Position numbers and translations under genes: made by a program. A stretch of 64,000 nucleotides of DNA from Pararoseomonas baculiformis (GTDB taxonomy: Bacteria; Pseudomonadota; Alphaproteobacteria; Acetobacterales; Acetobacteraceae): the NCBI RefSeq assembly GCF_017813395.1, contig NZ_JAGIZB010000022.1:1-64000 (forward strand), written 5' to 3'. Positions 1-8,273 of this stretch are shown in pieces; the stretch's first letter is position 1; each line of letters opens with the position of its first letter. Under the pieces are notes generated by a model that worked only from the letters and a program-made list of their open reading frames with translations, searched no databases and had not been told where the DNA came from.

Positions 1-330
1 CGCGCGCGCCACCTGCTCGGCCGCGGCGAACACATAGCTCAGATCCGCATGCCCGTCCCCGCGCCGCGACGGCGTGCCCACCGCCAGGAACACCGCATCC
101 GCACCCTCCATCGCCTCCGACAGATCGGTCGTGAAGGACAGCCGCCCATCCCGCACGTTCTCGGCCACCAGCTTGTCCAGACCAGGCTCGTAGATCGGAA
201 TGCGACCACCCCGAAGCGCCTCAACCTTGGACGCCTCCGTGTCCACCACGCATACATCCACCCCGAACTCGGCAAAGCAGGCCCCGGAGACCAGGCCAAC
301 ATAGCCCGCCCCGATCATCGCTACGCGCAT
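1..330 (-). CDS. ugd: UDP-glucose 6-dehydrogenase, N-terminal part (runs off the window)
   Basis: This is the first 110 codons of a UDP-glucose/GDP-mannose dehydrogenase, which oxidises UDP-glucose to UDP-glucuronate with two NAD+ for surface polysaccharide synthesis. The protein opens with a Rossmann dinucleotide-binding fold carrying GAGYVG at residues 7-12, followed by the family-typical run toward YEPGLD and VGTPS. The ATG is at 330, and the frame is open to the window edge, so the C-terminal two thirds are missing only because of the cut. It lies 105 bases downstream of galU on the same strand; galU makes its substrate, so the two probably form an operon. Confidence 0.93.
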   Translation of the reverse strand, partial: MRVAMIGAGYVGLVSGACFAEFGVDVCVVDTEASKVEALRGGRIPIYEPGLDKLVAENVRDGRLSFTTDLSEAMEGADAVFLAVGTPSRRGDGHADLSYVFAAAEQVARA

Positions 331-435
331 CCTATCCCCCTGATACCGCCCCCGATGTCCAGGGGGTGACCGGTCGTTCCTATCGTTTCGCCTCTGCGGG
401 GCCGATATGCGGCGGCACCGCGCGGGTGCCGGCTC

Positions 436-1353
436 TCACCCCATGTACTGGGGAAGGAAGGCGCGCACGGCATCCGCCAGGTCGGGGCGCTTGAGCGCGA
501 AGGCGATCTGCGCCTCCAGGAAGCCCGCCTTGTCGCCGCAGTCGAAGCGCCGGCCCTGGTAGCGCAGGCCATGGAACGGCTGCCGGCCGATCAGCTTCGC
601 CATGCCGTCGGTCAGCTGCACTTCGCCACCCGCGCCCTTTTCCATGGCCGAGAGCGCCTCGACCACCTCGGGCATCAGCACGTAACGGCCGATGATGGTG
701 AGGTTGGAGGGCGCCTGTTCCACCGGCGGCTTCTCCACGAGCCCCTTCACCGAGACGAGCCGGCCCTTGTCCTCCAGCACGTCCAGCACGCCATACTTGT
801 TGACGCGCTCCATCGGCACTTCCTCGATGGCGACGACGTTCCCGCCCGTCTCCATATAGGCGTCGGCCAGCTGCTTGGTGCAGGAGACCTCGCACTGCAT
901 CAGGTCATCCGGCAGCAGGATGGCGAAGGGGTCGTTCCCGATGAAGCTGCGGGCGCACCAGATGGCGTGGCCCAGGCCCATCGGCACCTGCTGGCGCACG
1001 GTGGTGATGGAGCCCGGCTCCACCGCGCTTGCGCGCAGCTCGGCCAGGATCTGGTCCTTGTTGCGCTCCTTGAGGGTGCGCTCCAGCTCATAGGCCACGT
1101 CGAAATGTTCGACGATCGCGGTCTTGCCGCGGCCGGTGATGAAGCAGAACTGCTCGATGCCGGCGTCGCGCGCCTCCTCCACCGCGTATTGGATGAGGGG
1201 CTTGTCCACGATGGGCAGCATCTCCTTCGCCAGCGCCTTGGTGGCGGGCAGGAAACGGGTACCCAGGCCCGCAACGGGCAGGACGGCCTTCTTCAGCGGC
1301 TTCGGCACGGGAGGCGATTCCCCTGTCACTATGTTCGGCGGCAGATGTGCCAT
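436..1353 (-). CDS. galU: UTP--glucose-1-phosphate uridylyltransferase
   Basis: Makes UDP-glucose from UTP and glucose-1-phosphate in the cytoplasm. The 305-residue product matches the usual GalU length. The nucleotide-binding signature AGLGTR sits at residues 28-33, followed by the KEMLP and VDKPLIQY blocks and later a VEKP motif, all characteristic of bacterial GalU. The ATG at 1353 has no convincing ribosome site. An in-frame GTG at codon 16 is an alternative, but most homologues begin only slightly before the KKAVLPVAGLGTR block, so the start is uncertain by about 15 residues. It lies directly upstream of ugd, which consumes the product. Confidence 0.95.
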   Translation of the reverse strand: MAHLPPNIVTGESPPVPKPLKKAVLPVAGLGTRFLPATKALAKEMLPIVDKPLIQYAVEEARDAGIEQFCFITGRGKTAIVEHFDVAYELERTLKERNKDQILAELRASAVEPGSITTVRQQVPMGLGHAIWCARSFIGNDPFAILLPDDLMQCEVSCTKQLADAYMETGGNVVAIEEVPMERVNKYGVLDVLEDKGRLVSVKGLVEKPPVEQAPSNLTIIGRYVLMPEVVEALSAMEKGAGGEVQLTDGMAKLIGRQPFHGLRYQGRRFDCGDKAGFLEAQIAFALKRPDLADAVRAFLPQYMG

Positions 1354-1401
1354 GCCCGTTGAAACTTGGGAATGTGGCTGCCCTGTGGTCCCCTTCCGCG
1401 A

Positions 1402-2088
1402 TCAGGCGCCGGTTCCGGCCAGCAGGATATCCCGCGCCGCGTTCACCCGCGCCGCAAGCCAGTCCGAGCCGCCGGCATCGGGATGCGCGCTCCTCATCAA
1501 GCGCGCGTGAGCAGCCCTGATATCGGCCCGGCTGGCGCCCTCCTGCAGCCCCAGGATGGCCAGCGCCTCCGCCCGGTCCATCACCGGATTCGCGGCCGCG
1601 GCCCCGGCTCCCGCCGTCCGCCAGCCCGCATGGGCCCGGTCCAGCCAGGCTTCCAGCAGCGGAACGCTCTCCGGATCCTCCGCCGCCGCTTCCTCAAGAA
1701 GGGCGCGCAACTCGGCCAGGGTGAGGTCCGCAAGGTCCCGCCCGGCCTGGACGCCGCGCGTTACCCGGCCGGAGAGCGTGCCCGCCGCGGGGTCGAGGCG
1801 CATGGAGAGCATGCCCGTCTGAACCGCATCCGCCGGCGCGGAGCCGAGCTGCGTCGGGGGCTGGCGAGACCGCCACCAGCGCCAGAGCGCCGGCCCGAAC
1901 AGGGCGCCCGCCCAGATCAGCTGCCCCCCACGCCCGGTGAGCAGCAGCACCACCCCCAGCAGCAGGCCGATCCCTGCCAGCAGGGCCGCAGCGGCCCATT
2001 TCACCTGCGCCACGCTGGCCGTGCTGAAGCCGCGCAGCCCCAGCAGGCCCAGCGCCAGGATGGCCGCCCCGGCCGCGAGCCAGATCAT
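1402..2088 (-). CDS. J-domain (DnaJ-like) membrane protein
   Basis: A 228-residue protein with two hydrophobic segments near the N-terminus (about residues 2-19 and 32-52), a variable middle and a C-terminal J domain (about 175-225) with the Hsp70-stimulating HPD tripeptide at 202-204. There is no zinc-finger or substrate-binding region, so it is a type III J protein. The membrane-anchor-plus-C-terminal-J layout resembles the mitochondrial Pam18/TIM14 group, but any role with DnaK here is inferred. The start ATG at 2088 overlaps the stop of the upstream VWA gene (ATGA), so the pair is translationally coupled. The client is unknown. Confidence 0.8.
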   Translation of the reverse strand: MIWLAAGAAILALGLLGLRGFSTASVAQVKWAAAALLAGIGLLLGVVLLLTGRGGQLIWAGALFGPALWRWWRSRQPPTQLGSAPADAVQTGMLSMRLDPAAGTLSGRVTRGVQAGRDLADLTLAELRALLEEAAAEDPESVPLLEAWLDRAHAGWRTAGAGAAAANPVMDRAEALAILGLQEGASRADIRAAHARLMRSAHPDAGGSDWLAARVNAARDILLAGTGA

Positions 2089-2774
2089 GCCCGCGGCGCC
2101 GGCAGCTGCGCGAGAAGGGCGGCGGCGCCGGGCAGCCTTGCCAGGGCGGCCCGCCCGCCGCTGGCGAAGGCGGCGGCTCCCCGCAGCAGGGCCGCCAGCG
2201 TGCCGGGGCTGCGATGGTCGAAGGGCGCCCAGGCCCCGCCGGATTGCCGCGCGATGCCCCGCAGCACCGGGGTGGCCAGGGGATCGTCCCCCTCCTGGAA
2301 TACAAAGGCAGGGGTTCCCCGCGCCCCCAGCCGCGACGCGGCGGCAAGAATCGGCCCGGCCTCCTCCTCCACGGCATCCCCCACGAACACCAGCGCATGC
2401 AGCCGGGCGCGGCTGGCCTCGGCCTCCGCATGGCGCAGCAGGCGCAGGATCTGCGTGTGGCCGCCCCGGCAACCCACCCCGGTCATCTCCGCCGCTAGCG
2501 CCCGCGCATCCGCCAGGAAGGGGGTGGCGTGGAACTCCCCATGCCCCCGGTAGAAGGCGAGGCTGACCGCGATCCCCCCGGGCGCCTCCGCGAACATCCC
2601 GGCTTGCAGGTGGCAGGCCCTGTCCCAGGTGGGCTGGCGGCTGGCCGTGGCATCCACGGCGAAGAGCAACCGCGCCGGGGAGGGCGCGGCCCGCAGGGCA
2701 GGCACGCCCGCGGCCTTCTGCAGGAAGGCGGTGACGGCGCTGGAGGCGGGGGCGGGAACCGGCGGCTTGGCCAT
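2085..2774 (-). CDS. VWA-domain protein
   Basis: A 229-residue soluble protein with a von Willebrand factor A fold. After LLFAVD the metal-ion-dependent adhesion motif reads DATAS at residues 41-45 (family pattern DxSxS or DxTxS). Later segments LHALVFVGDAVEE and GTPAFVFQEG fit the central strands of the fold. The start chosen is the ATG at 2774; an upstream in-frame ATG would add eight residues. It is the first gene of a coupled pair with the J-domain gene, and divergent from the exported-protein gene at 2874. VWA proteins usually act in metal-dependent protein assembly, but the partner cannot be named. Confidence 0.75.
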   Translation of the reverse strand: MAKPPVPAPASSAVTAFLQKAAGVPALRAAPSPARLLFAVDATASRQPTWDRACHLQAGMFAEAPGGIAVSLAFYRGHGEFHATPFLADARALAAEMTGVGCRGGHTQILRLLRHAEAEASRARLHALVFVGDAVEEEAGPILAAASRLGARGTPAFVFQEGDDPLATPVLRGIARQSGGAWAPFDHRSPGTLAALLRGAAAFASGGRAALARLPGAAALLAQLPAPRA

Positions 2775-2873
2775 GAAGGATAGATGGTGTGCCGCCATGC
2801 CCGGCGGAACGGGCGGGTGGCGCGAGGGGCGCGTCTCACCTAGCCTTTTCCGCCATACAAGGAGATCCCGGAC

Positions 2874-4544
2874 ATGCGACGCCGCCACCTGCTCCTCGCG
2901 GGCTGCCTCGCCCTTCCCGTGGCGCTTGGCGCCTATGCCCAGGCCGAGGCCGAGCGGCAGCTGGATGCGGCCATCGAAAGGCTGCGCGCCGGGCTGGGGC
3001 CGGATGGCGCGGTGGAATGGCGCAGCCGCAGCGTCGATCCGGCCACTGGCACCGCGCGCCTGCAGGGCCTGACCATCCGCCAGGGCAAGGACCGCCTCAC
3101 CGCCGCCGAAGTGGTGCTGGACGGGTTGCAGGCGGACCGCCTGGGCCGCGCCGTGCTCACCGACCTCCGGATGGAGGAGGCGAAGCGCGCCGATGCACCC
3201 GCACCCATGGTGATCGCCGCCGGCCGGGTGAGTTTCGTCAACCTTGTCCTCCCCGCGGCCGGGGCTGGCCCGGGGGTGGACTGGTCCGCCCTCGCGGCCG
3301 GAGAGGCGCTGGCCGAGGGCATCCGCGTGGAGAATCCCGGCCGGGGCGAGGCCGAGCTGGCCCGGTTGAGCCTGGCCGGCTATGCGCCCGGGCGGGTGCA
3401 GGACGCAGTGCTGGAGGGCTTCCGCTTCACCGACCGCAGCGATGGGGAGGTGAGCATCCGCCTCGGCCGCGCGCAGCTGGCCGGCGCTGTTGTGCCGCGG
3501 ATCGGGGCGGATCGTGATCCCTGGGCCCTTGCCGCCGATTCCGCCCGGATCGAGGGGGCGGAGCTGGTGGTGCAGAGCCAGCAGGTCTCGATGCGCCTGG
3601 GCCGCATGCAGCTCGATGGATGGGGTGAGGGGCGGCTTACCAGCTTTGCCCTGGAAGGGCTGAAGGTGGAGGGCGAGACCAAGGAGGCGGGCCCCTTCGT
3701 CGCCGAGCTGGGCCGGGCCGGGCTGTCCGGCTTTCCCGCGCGCGACACCGCCTACGCCATTGCCCATGACCTGAACCCGCCCCAGCCCATCCCCGGCCAG
3801 GACCAGGACGGCATGCTGGAGGGCCTCGCCGTCTCCACCGCGGGCGCGCCGCTGCTGCGGATCGCCACCGTCCGCGCCCGGAACAGCTGGGACGCCACGG
3901 CGCCGCGCACCCAGACCGGCACCCTGGCTGTGGAGGGCGTGGCGCTCGACCTGCCACCGGAGCAGGGCGGGGATTGGCTCGACGGGCTCGGCTTCAAGCG
4001 CATCCTGGCCAGGCTGGGCATGGAAAGCCGTTTCCTGCAGGACCAGGGTCGCATCCTCGCCGATCCGTTCCTGCTCCAGGCGGCCGGCATGGGCAGCCTT
4101 GGCATCTCCCTTGATCTCGGCGGGATCCAGATGCCCACGCCCGGGCAGCCCTCCGTGGCGAAGGAGGATCCGCTGGCCCTGATCGCCAACTGGACCATCG
4201 GCGGCCTGTCGATCCGCTACACGGAGGAGGGGCTGCTCCGCGCACTTCTTGCCCAGCAGGCGGCGCGGGAGCGCGTGCCGGAAAGCCAGCTGCGGGCGCG
4301 CTATGCCCAGATGGTCCAGCGTTTCCCCGTGCCCGGCGTCGCCCAGGGCAAGGAGGCGCCGCAGATCCGCGCCATCCGCGAAGCCCTGGCCAGCTTCGCC
4401 CGCGACCTCGGCACCATCGAGATCGCCATGCGCCCGGCCAAGCCCGTGCCCATGCCGGCCTTCATGACCCTGGCCGGGCAGCCGCCGGAACAGCTCGTGC
4501 GGGAACTGGGGCTCACCGCGCGGGCGACCCCGCCCGCCCGGTAG
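2874..4544 (+). CDS. Exported protein of unknown function, beta-rich
   Basis: A 556-residue protein with a basic N-terminus, a hydrophobic core and a plausible signal-peptidase site after AYAQA, so it is probably periplasmic or membrane-tethered. The body is a succession of short segments of the type x-L-x-G-L-x-I and VxLDGLxxD, alternating hydrophobic and polar residues, as in AsmA/TamB-like or DUF945-like beta-stacked envelope proteins; I cannot assign it to a family. An AAGGAG ribosome site lies just upstream of the ATG. It is transcribed alone, diverging from the VWA gene and converging on the malic enzyme gene. Confidence 0.6.
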   Translation: MRRRHLLLAGCLALPVALGAYAQAEAERQLDAAIERLRAGLGPDGAVEWRSRSVDPATGTARLQGLTIRQGKDRLTAAEVVLDGLQADRLGRAVLTDLRMEEAKRADAPAPMVIAAGRVSFVNLVLPAAGAGPGVDWSALAAGEALAEGIRVENPGRGEAELARLSLAGYAPGRVQDAVLEGFRFTDRSDGEVSIRLGRAQLAGAVVPRIGADRDPWALAADSARIEGAELVVQSQQVSMRLGRMQLDGWGEGRLTSFALEGLKVEGETKEAGPFVAELGRAGLSGFPARDTAYAIAHDLNPPQPIPGQDQDGMLEGLAVSTAGAPLLRIATVRARNSWDATAPRTQTGTLAVEGVALDLPPEQGGDWLDGLGFKRILARLGMESRFLQDQGRILADPFLLQAAGMGSLGISLDLGGIQMPTPGQPSVAKEDPLALIANWTIGGLSIRYTEEGLLRALLAQQAARERVPESQLRARYAQMVQRFPVPGVAQGKEAPQIRAIREALASFARDLGTIEIAMRPAKPVPMPAFMTLAGQPPEQLVRELGLTARATPPAR

Positions 4545-4553
4545 GGTCCATGC

Positions 4554-4584
4554 CCGGTGGTCCGCAGGGCATGCGGGCCACCGG
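4554..4584. terminator. Hairpin between convergent genes
   Basis: A 13-base arm (4554-4566) pairs with 4572-4584 across a 5-base loop, with a single G-U pair on the plus-strand transcript. It fills the 47-base gap between the stop of the exported-protein gene and the stop of maeB, so it could end transcription from both sides. There is no T tract, so intrinsic terminator function is only probable. Confidence 0.5.
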
Positions 4585-4591
4585 AACCGCT

Positions 4592-6856
4592 TCAGGAAGG
4601 CTGGGCCGCCGCGATGGCCGAGAGATTCACGATGCCCCGCGCCGTGGTGCTGGGCACCATCACATGCACGGGCTTGTTCATGCCGAGCAGGATGGGGCCG
4701 AGCTGCAGCCCGTCCGCCGCCGCCTTCAGCAGGTTGTAGGCGATATTGGAAGCGTCGAGATTGGGGAAGACCAGCAGGTTGGCCGACCCGGCGAGCTTGC
4801 CATCCATCACGGCGCGGTCGCGGATGGCCGGTTCCAGCGCCGCGTCCGCATGCATCTCCCCATCCACCTCCAGCGCCGGGTCGCGCTCCCGGATCAGCTT
4901 CAGCGCCCGCCGCATCTTCCGGGCGGAGGGGGCGTCCGAGGCACCGAAGGAGGAGTGGGAGAGCAGCGCCACGCGCGGAGTCACGCCGAAGGCGCGCACC
5001 TGTTCGGAGGCGAGGAGGGTCATCTCCGCGATCTGCTCCTCATCCGGGTCCACCAGCAGATGGGTGTCCACGAAGAACAGCGTGCCGGCCGGCAGGATCA
5101 CGCCTGTCATGGCATAGACGCGCCCGGCATCGGGGCGCTTGCCCACGATGTCGAAGGCCTGGTGCCAATGGGTCATCCAGTCGCCCGTGCCGCCGACGAT
5201 GGCGGCATCGACCCGGCCGGTCTCCAGCAGCAGCGTGGCGGCGACCGTCGGCCGGGTGCGCAATGCGCGGGCCGCCGCATCGGGCGGGATGCCGCGGCGA
5301 TCGACCTTGCGCTGATAAAGGGGAAGCAGCTCCGAGAAGGCCTCCGTGTCGGCGCCGGGGTCGAGCACCGTCACGCTGCCCTCCAGGTCCATCCGCAGGC
5401 CCATCTCCCGGACCTTGCGTTCGATCACCTCGCGCCGGCCGATGATCACGGGGTCGGCGATTCCCTCGTCCAGCACGGTCTGCACGGCGCGCAGCGTCCG
5501 CTCATCCTCGCCCTCGCCATAGGCGATGCGGCGCCCGGCATTGCGGGCGGCGGCGAAAACAGGGCGCATCAGGTCGCCCGAGCGGAAGACAAAGCGCTCC
5601 AGCTCCCGCTTATAGGCGGGGAAATCGTCGATCGGCCGGGTGGCCACGCCGGAATCCATGGCGGCGCGGGCCACGGCCGGCGCGATCTCCAGGATCAGCC
5701 GGGGATCGAAGGGCTTGGGGATGATGTAGTCCGGGCCGAAGATCGGCGCATGGCCGCCATAGGCCGCCACCACCACCTCGCTCGCCTCCGCCCGCGCCAG
5801 GCGGGCGATGGCCTCCACGCAGGCGACCTTCATCTCCTCGTTGATCGTGGTCGCGCCGGCATCGAGCGCGCCCCGGAAGATGAAGGGGAAGCAGAGGACG
5901 TTGTTGACCTGGTTCGGGTAGTCCGACCGCCCGGTGGCCACGATGGCATCCGGCCGCGCCATCCGCACGGCCTCCGGCAGGATCTCCGGCTCAGGATTGG
6001 CTAGCGCCAGGATCAACGGCTTCGGCGCCATGGAGGGCAGCCACTCCGCCTTCAGCACGCGCGGTGCCGAGAGGCCGAGGAACACATCCGCATCCGGCAG
6101 CGCATCGGCCAGGCTGCGCGCGTTGGTCGCCCGGGCGTAGCGGGACTTGTACGGGTCCATCAGGACCTCGCGCCCCTCATAGACCACGCCCTCGATGTCG
6201 CAGACCGTGATGTTCTCGCGCCGGGCGCCCATCGCGACCAGAAGGTCGAGGCATGCCAGGGCCGCCGCGCCGGCGCCCGAGGTGACGATCTTCGCCTGCC
6301 CGATCGGCTTGTCCTGCAGCAGCAGCCCGTTCCGCACCGCCGCCGCCACGATGATGGCAGTGCCGTGCTGGTCGTCATGGAAGACCGGGATCTTCATCCG
6401 GGCGCGCAGGGCGCGCTCGATCTCGAAGCATTCCGGGGCCTTGATGTCCTCGAGGTTGATGGCCCCGAAGCTCGGCTCCAGCACCGACACGGCCTCCACG
6501 AACCGGTCGGGGTCGCGCTCCTCCACCTCGATGTCGATGGAATCGATGTTGGCGAATTTCTTGAAGAGGACCGCCTTGCCCTCCATCACCGGCTTCGAGG
6601 CCAGTGCCCCGATGGCCCCCAGCCCCAGAACCGCCGTGCCATTGGTGATGACCGCGACCATGTTGCCGCGGGTGGTGTAGTCATAGGCCGTCTTCGGATC
6701 CGCCGCGATCTCCATGCAGGCGGCGGCAACGCCCGGCGAATAGGCCAGCCCCAGGTCGCGCTGGGTCGCCATGCGCTTGGTGGGCTCGATCGACAGCTTC
6801 CCCGGGCGGGGAAGGCGGTGATAGTCGAGCGCGGCTTTGCGGAAATCCTCGTCCAT
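4592..6856 (-). CDS. maeB: NADP-dependent malic enzyme, MaeB type with phosphotransacetylase domain
   Basis: Decarboxylates malate to pyruvate with NADP+. The 754-residue length matches the multi-domain MaeB class: an N-terminal malic domain (AYSPGVA, then the NGTAVLGLGAIG segment), an NAD(P)-binding domain with SGAGAAALACLDLL, and a C-terminal phosphate-acetyltransferase-like domain over roughly the last 320 residues, regarded in the family as regulatory. The open frame continues upstream, but homology begins at MDEDFRKAALDYH, so the ATG at 6856 is chosen. The gene is monocistronic and diverges from a small zinc-ribbon gene. Confidence 0.93.
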   Translation of the reverse strand: MDEDFRKAALDYHRLPRPGKLSIEPTKRMATQRDLGLAYSPGVAAACMEIAADPKTAYDYTTRGNMVAVITNGTAVLGLGAIGALASKPVMEGKAVLFKKFANIDSIDIEVEERDPDRFVEAVSVLEPSFGAINLEDIKAPECFEIERALRARMKIPVFHDDQHGTAIIVAAAVRNGLLLQDKPIGQAKIVTSGAGAAALACLDLLVAMGARRENITVCDIEGVVYEGREVLMDPYKSRYARATNARSLADALPDADVFLGLSAPRVLKAEWLPSMAPKPLILALANPEPEILPEAVRMARPDAIVATGRSDYPNQVNNVLCFPFIFRGALDAGATTINEEMKVACVEAIARLARAEASEVVVAAYGGHAPIFGPDYIIPKPFDPRLILEIAPAVARAAMDSGVATRPIDDFPAYKRELERFVFRSGDLMRPVFAAARNAGRRIAYGEGEDERTLRAVQTVLDEGIADPVIIGRREVIERKVREMGLRMDLEGSVTVLDPGADTEAFSELLPLYQRKVDRRGIPPDAAARALRTRPTVAATLLLETGRVDAAIVGGTGDWMTHWHQAFDIVGKRPDAGRVYAMTGVILPAGTLFFVDTHLLVDPDEEQIAEMTLLASEQVRAFGVTPRVALLSHSSFGASDAPSARKMRRALKLIRERDPALEVDGEMHADAALEPAIRDRAVMDGKLAGSANLLVFPNLDASNIAYNLLKAAADGLQLGPILLGMNKPVHVMVPSTTARGIVNLSAIAAAQPS

Positions 6857-6991
6857 GGCCCGGTTATGGCCTTGCGGGCGGCGCGGCGCCAGACGGGATG
6901 CGATGCCCGGCGCGGCAGGGGGCGTTATCCCGTGATGGGAACCGCCCCCGGCGGCCCCGCGTTGCCGGGCAGAAGGATGCTGGAGGTGGCG

Positions 6992-7192
6992 ATGCCGGGA
7001 CCGTCTGATGATCCGGGTGGGGAGAGGCGCCCTGGCGACCGCGCGCTGCCGGGCACCCCGGGAACCGAGGAGGTGGTCTGCCCGGAATGCGAGGGAAAGG
7101 GTGAGCTGATGGGCAGGCCATGCCTGGCCTGCAACGGAACGGGCATGGTGATCGGAAGCCCGGGGCGGGACGATCCGCGGCCCATGGGCTGA
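6992..7192 (+). CDS. Very small DnaJ-type zinc-ribbon protein
   Basis: A 66-residue protein whose only recognisable element is a pair of CxxCxGxG-like modules, CPECEGKG and CLACNGTG, separated by about a dozen residues. This is the zinc-ribbon unit repeated in DnaJ, here as one four-cysteine site without a J domain. The ATG at 6992 has GGAGG five bases upstream (6982-6986); an in-frame ATG at 6977 lacks such spacing. It lies between divergent maeB and tRNA-Leu. Function is unknown; a redox or zinc-binding chaperone accessory role is only a guess. Confidence 0.65.
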   Translation: MPGPSDDPGGERRPGDRALPGTPGTEEVVCPECEGKGELMGRPCLACNGTGMVIGSPGRDDPRPMG

Positions 7193-7241
7193 TCCGCTCG
7201 GGGCCGGGTGGCCTGGGCGGGCGGGCTGCTGCGCGCTACAT

Positions 7242-7257
7242 GGCGCCCACGGGCGCC
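7242..7257. other. Short perfect inverted repeat
   Basis: GGCGCC at 7242-7247 and again at 7252-7257 form a 6-bp hairpin with loop CACG, between the end of the zinc-ribbon gene and the 3' end of the tRNA gene on the other strand. It may help terminate either transcript, but the lack of a T run and the high G+C make chance likely. Confidence 0.25.
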
Positions 7258-7298
7258 GTGGAGGCGGCCCGGGAGAGAGTTCCGAGTGATGAAGAGAA

Positions 7299-7384
7299 TG
7301 GTGCGGTCGAGAAGATTCGAACTTCCACGGGGTTTCCCCCACCAGCACCTCAAGCTGGCGCGTCTACCATTCCGCCACGACCGC
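7299..7384 (-). tRNA. tRNA-Leu (anticodon GAG)
   Basis: On the minus strand an 86-base class II tRNA folds with a 7-bp acceptor stem (7378-7384 with 7303-7309), anticodon arm CCAGC-TTGAGGT-GCTGG (anticodon at 7349-7351 reads GAG), a long G/C variable arm, a TTCGAAT T-loop and an encoded CCA end at 7299-7301. It decodes CUC and CUU leucine codons. Its 5' end lies 48 bases from the divergent lipB start. Confidence 0.95.
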
Positions 7385-7432
7385 AGGCAGGAAGCGGCAC
7401 ATGGCCGCTCCGAGGTGGCGGGCGTATAGCGG

Positions 7433-8104
7433 ATGAGTGCGGCGGCGGCAACAGGGGGGGGCGCCCCCGAATGGCTGATTTCTGAAGATCGCGTGCCCGT
7501 GCCTGATGCGCTGGCCGCGATGCGGGCGCGGGTGGAGGGGATCCGGGCCGGAACGGCGAAGGAGGCGATCTGGCTGGTGGAGCACCCGCCCAGCTACACC
7601 GCCGGCACCTCCGCCCGGCCGGAAGGGCTGCTGGACACGCGCTTCCCCACCTTCGATGCCGGGCGCGGGGGGCAGTGGACCTATCACGGGCCAGGCCAGC
7701 GCACGGCCTATGTCATGCTGGACCTTACCCGCCCGCATGGGCCCGTGCCCGCGCGCGACGTGCGCGCCTATGTCCACGCGCTGGAGGAGTGGATGATCCG
7801 CGCGCTGGACCGCTTCAACATCCGGGGTGAGCGGCGGGAAGGGCGGGTCGGCATCTGGGTGGCCGACCGGACGAATGGCACGGAGGCGAAGATCGGGGCG
7901 ATCGGCGTGCGTGTCTCGCGCTGGGTCTCCTGGCACGGCATCGCGCTGAACGTGGAACCGGATCTCAGCCATTTCGGCGGCATCATCCCCTGCGGGATCA
8001 GCAACCACGGCGTCACCAGCCTGCACGCGCTCGGGTTGCCCGTGACAATGGAGGAAGCGGATTCCGCCCTGATGGCCGCCTGGGCGGAGGTTTTCGGGGA
8101 GTAA
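7433..8104 (+). CDS. lipB: Octanoyl-[acyl-carrier-protein]:protein N-octanoyltransferase
   Basis: Transfers octanoate from acyl carrier protein to the lipoyl domains of 2-oxoacid dehydrogenases and GcvH, the first step of lipoate synthesis. The 223 residues match family length. [12 protein letters not shown] lies at 78-89; the catalytic lysine is K153 in AKIGAIGVR, and the catalytic cysteine that forms the acyl-enzyme is C187 in IPCGI. The ATG at 7433 is the only start that keeps the full N-terminal domain. LipA is not adjacent. The gene is divergent from tRNA-Leu. Confidence 0.95.
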   Translation: MSAAAATGGGAPEWLISEDRVPVPDALAAMRARVEGIRAGTAKEAIWLVEHPPSYTAGTSARPEGLLDTRFPTFDAGRGGQWTYHGPGQRTAYVMLDLTRPHGPVPARDVRAYVHALEEWMIRALDRFNIRGERREGRVGIWVADRTNGTEAKIGAIGVRVSRWVSWHGIALNVEPDLSHFGGIIPCGISNHGVTSLHALGLPVTMEEADSALMAAWAEVFGE

Positions 8105-8273
8105 AGCCGACGTGCCTCCCTGCTTTGCGGCAGGGATGCGAAAGGGCGCGCGAATTTCGTGGTGTGACCCGGAAAATCGGGAAAAACTTCGGAATGTCAC
8201 GGGGTTGTCGGTGGTATCGTGGCATGCGCGCCCCTATCCTGTGCGGAGACCCCGAACCGCACAGGATGGACCA

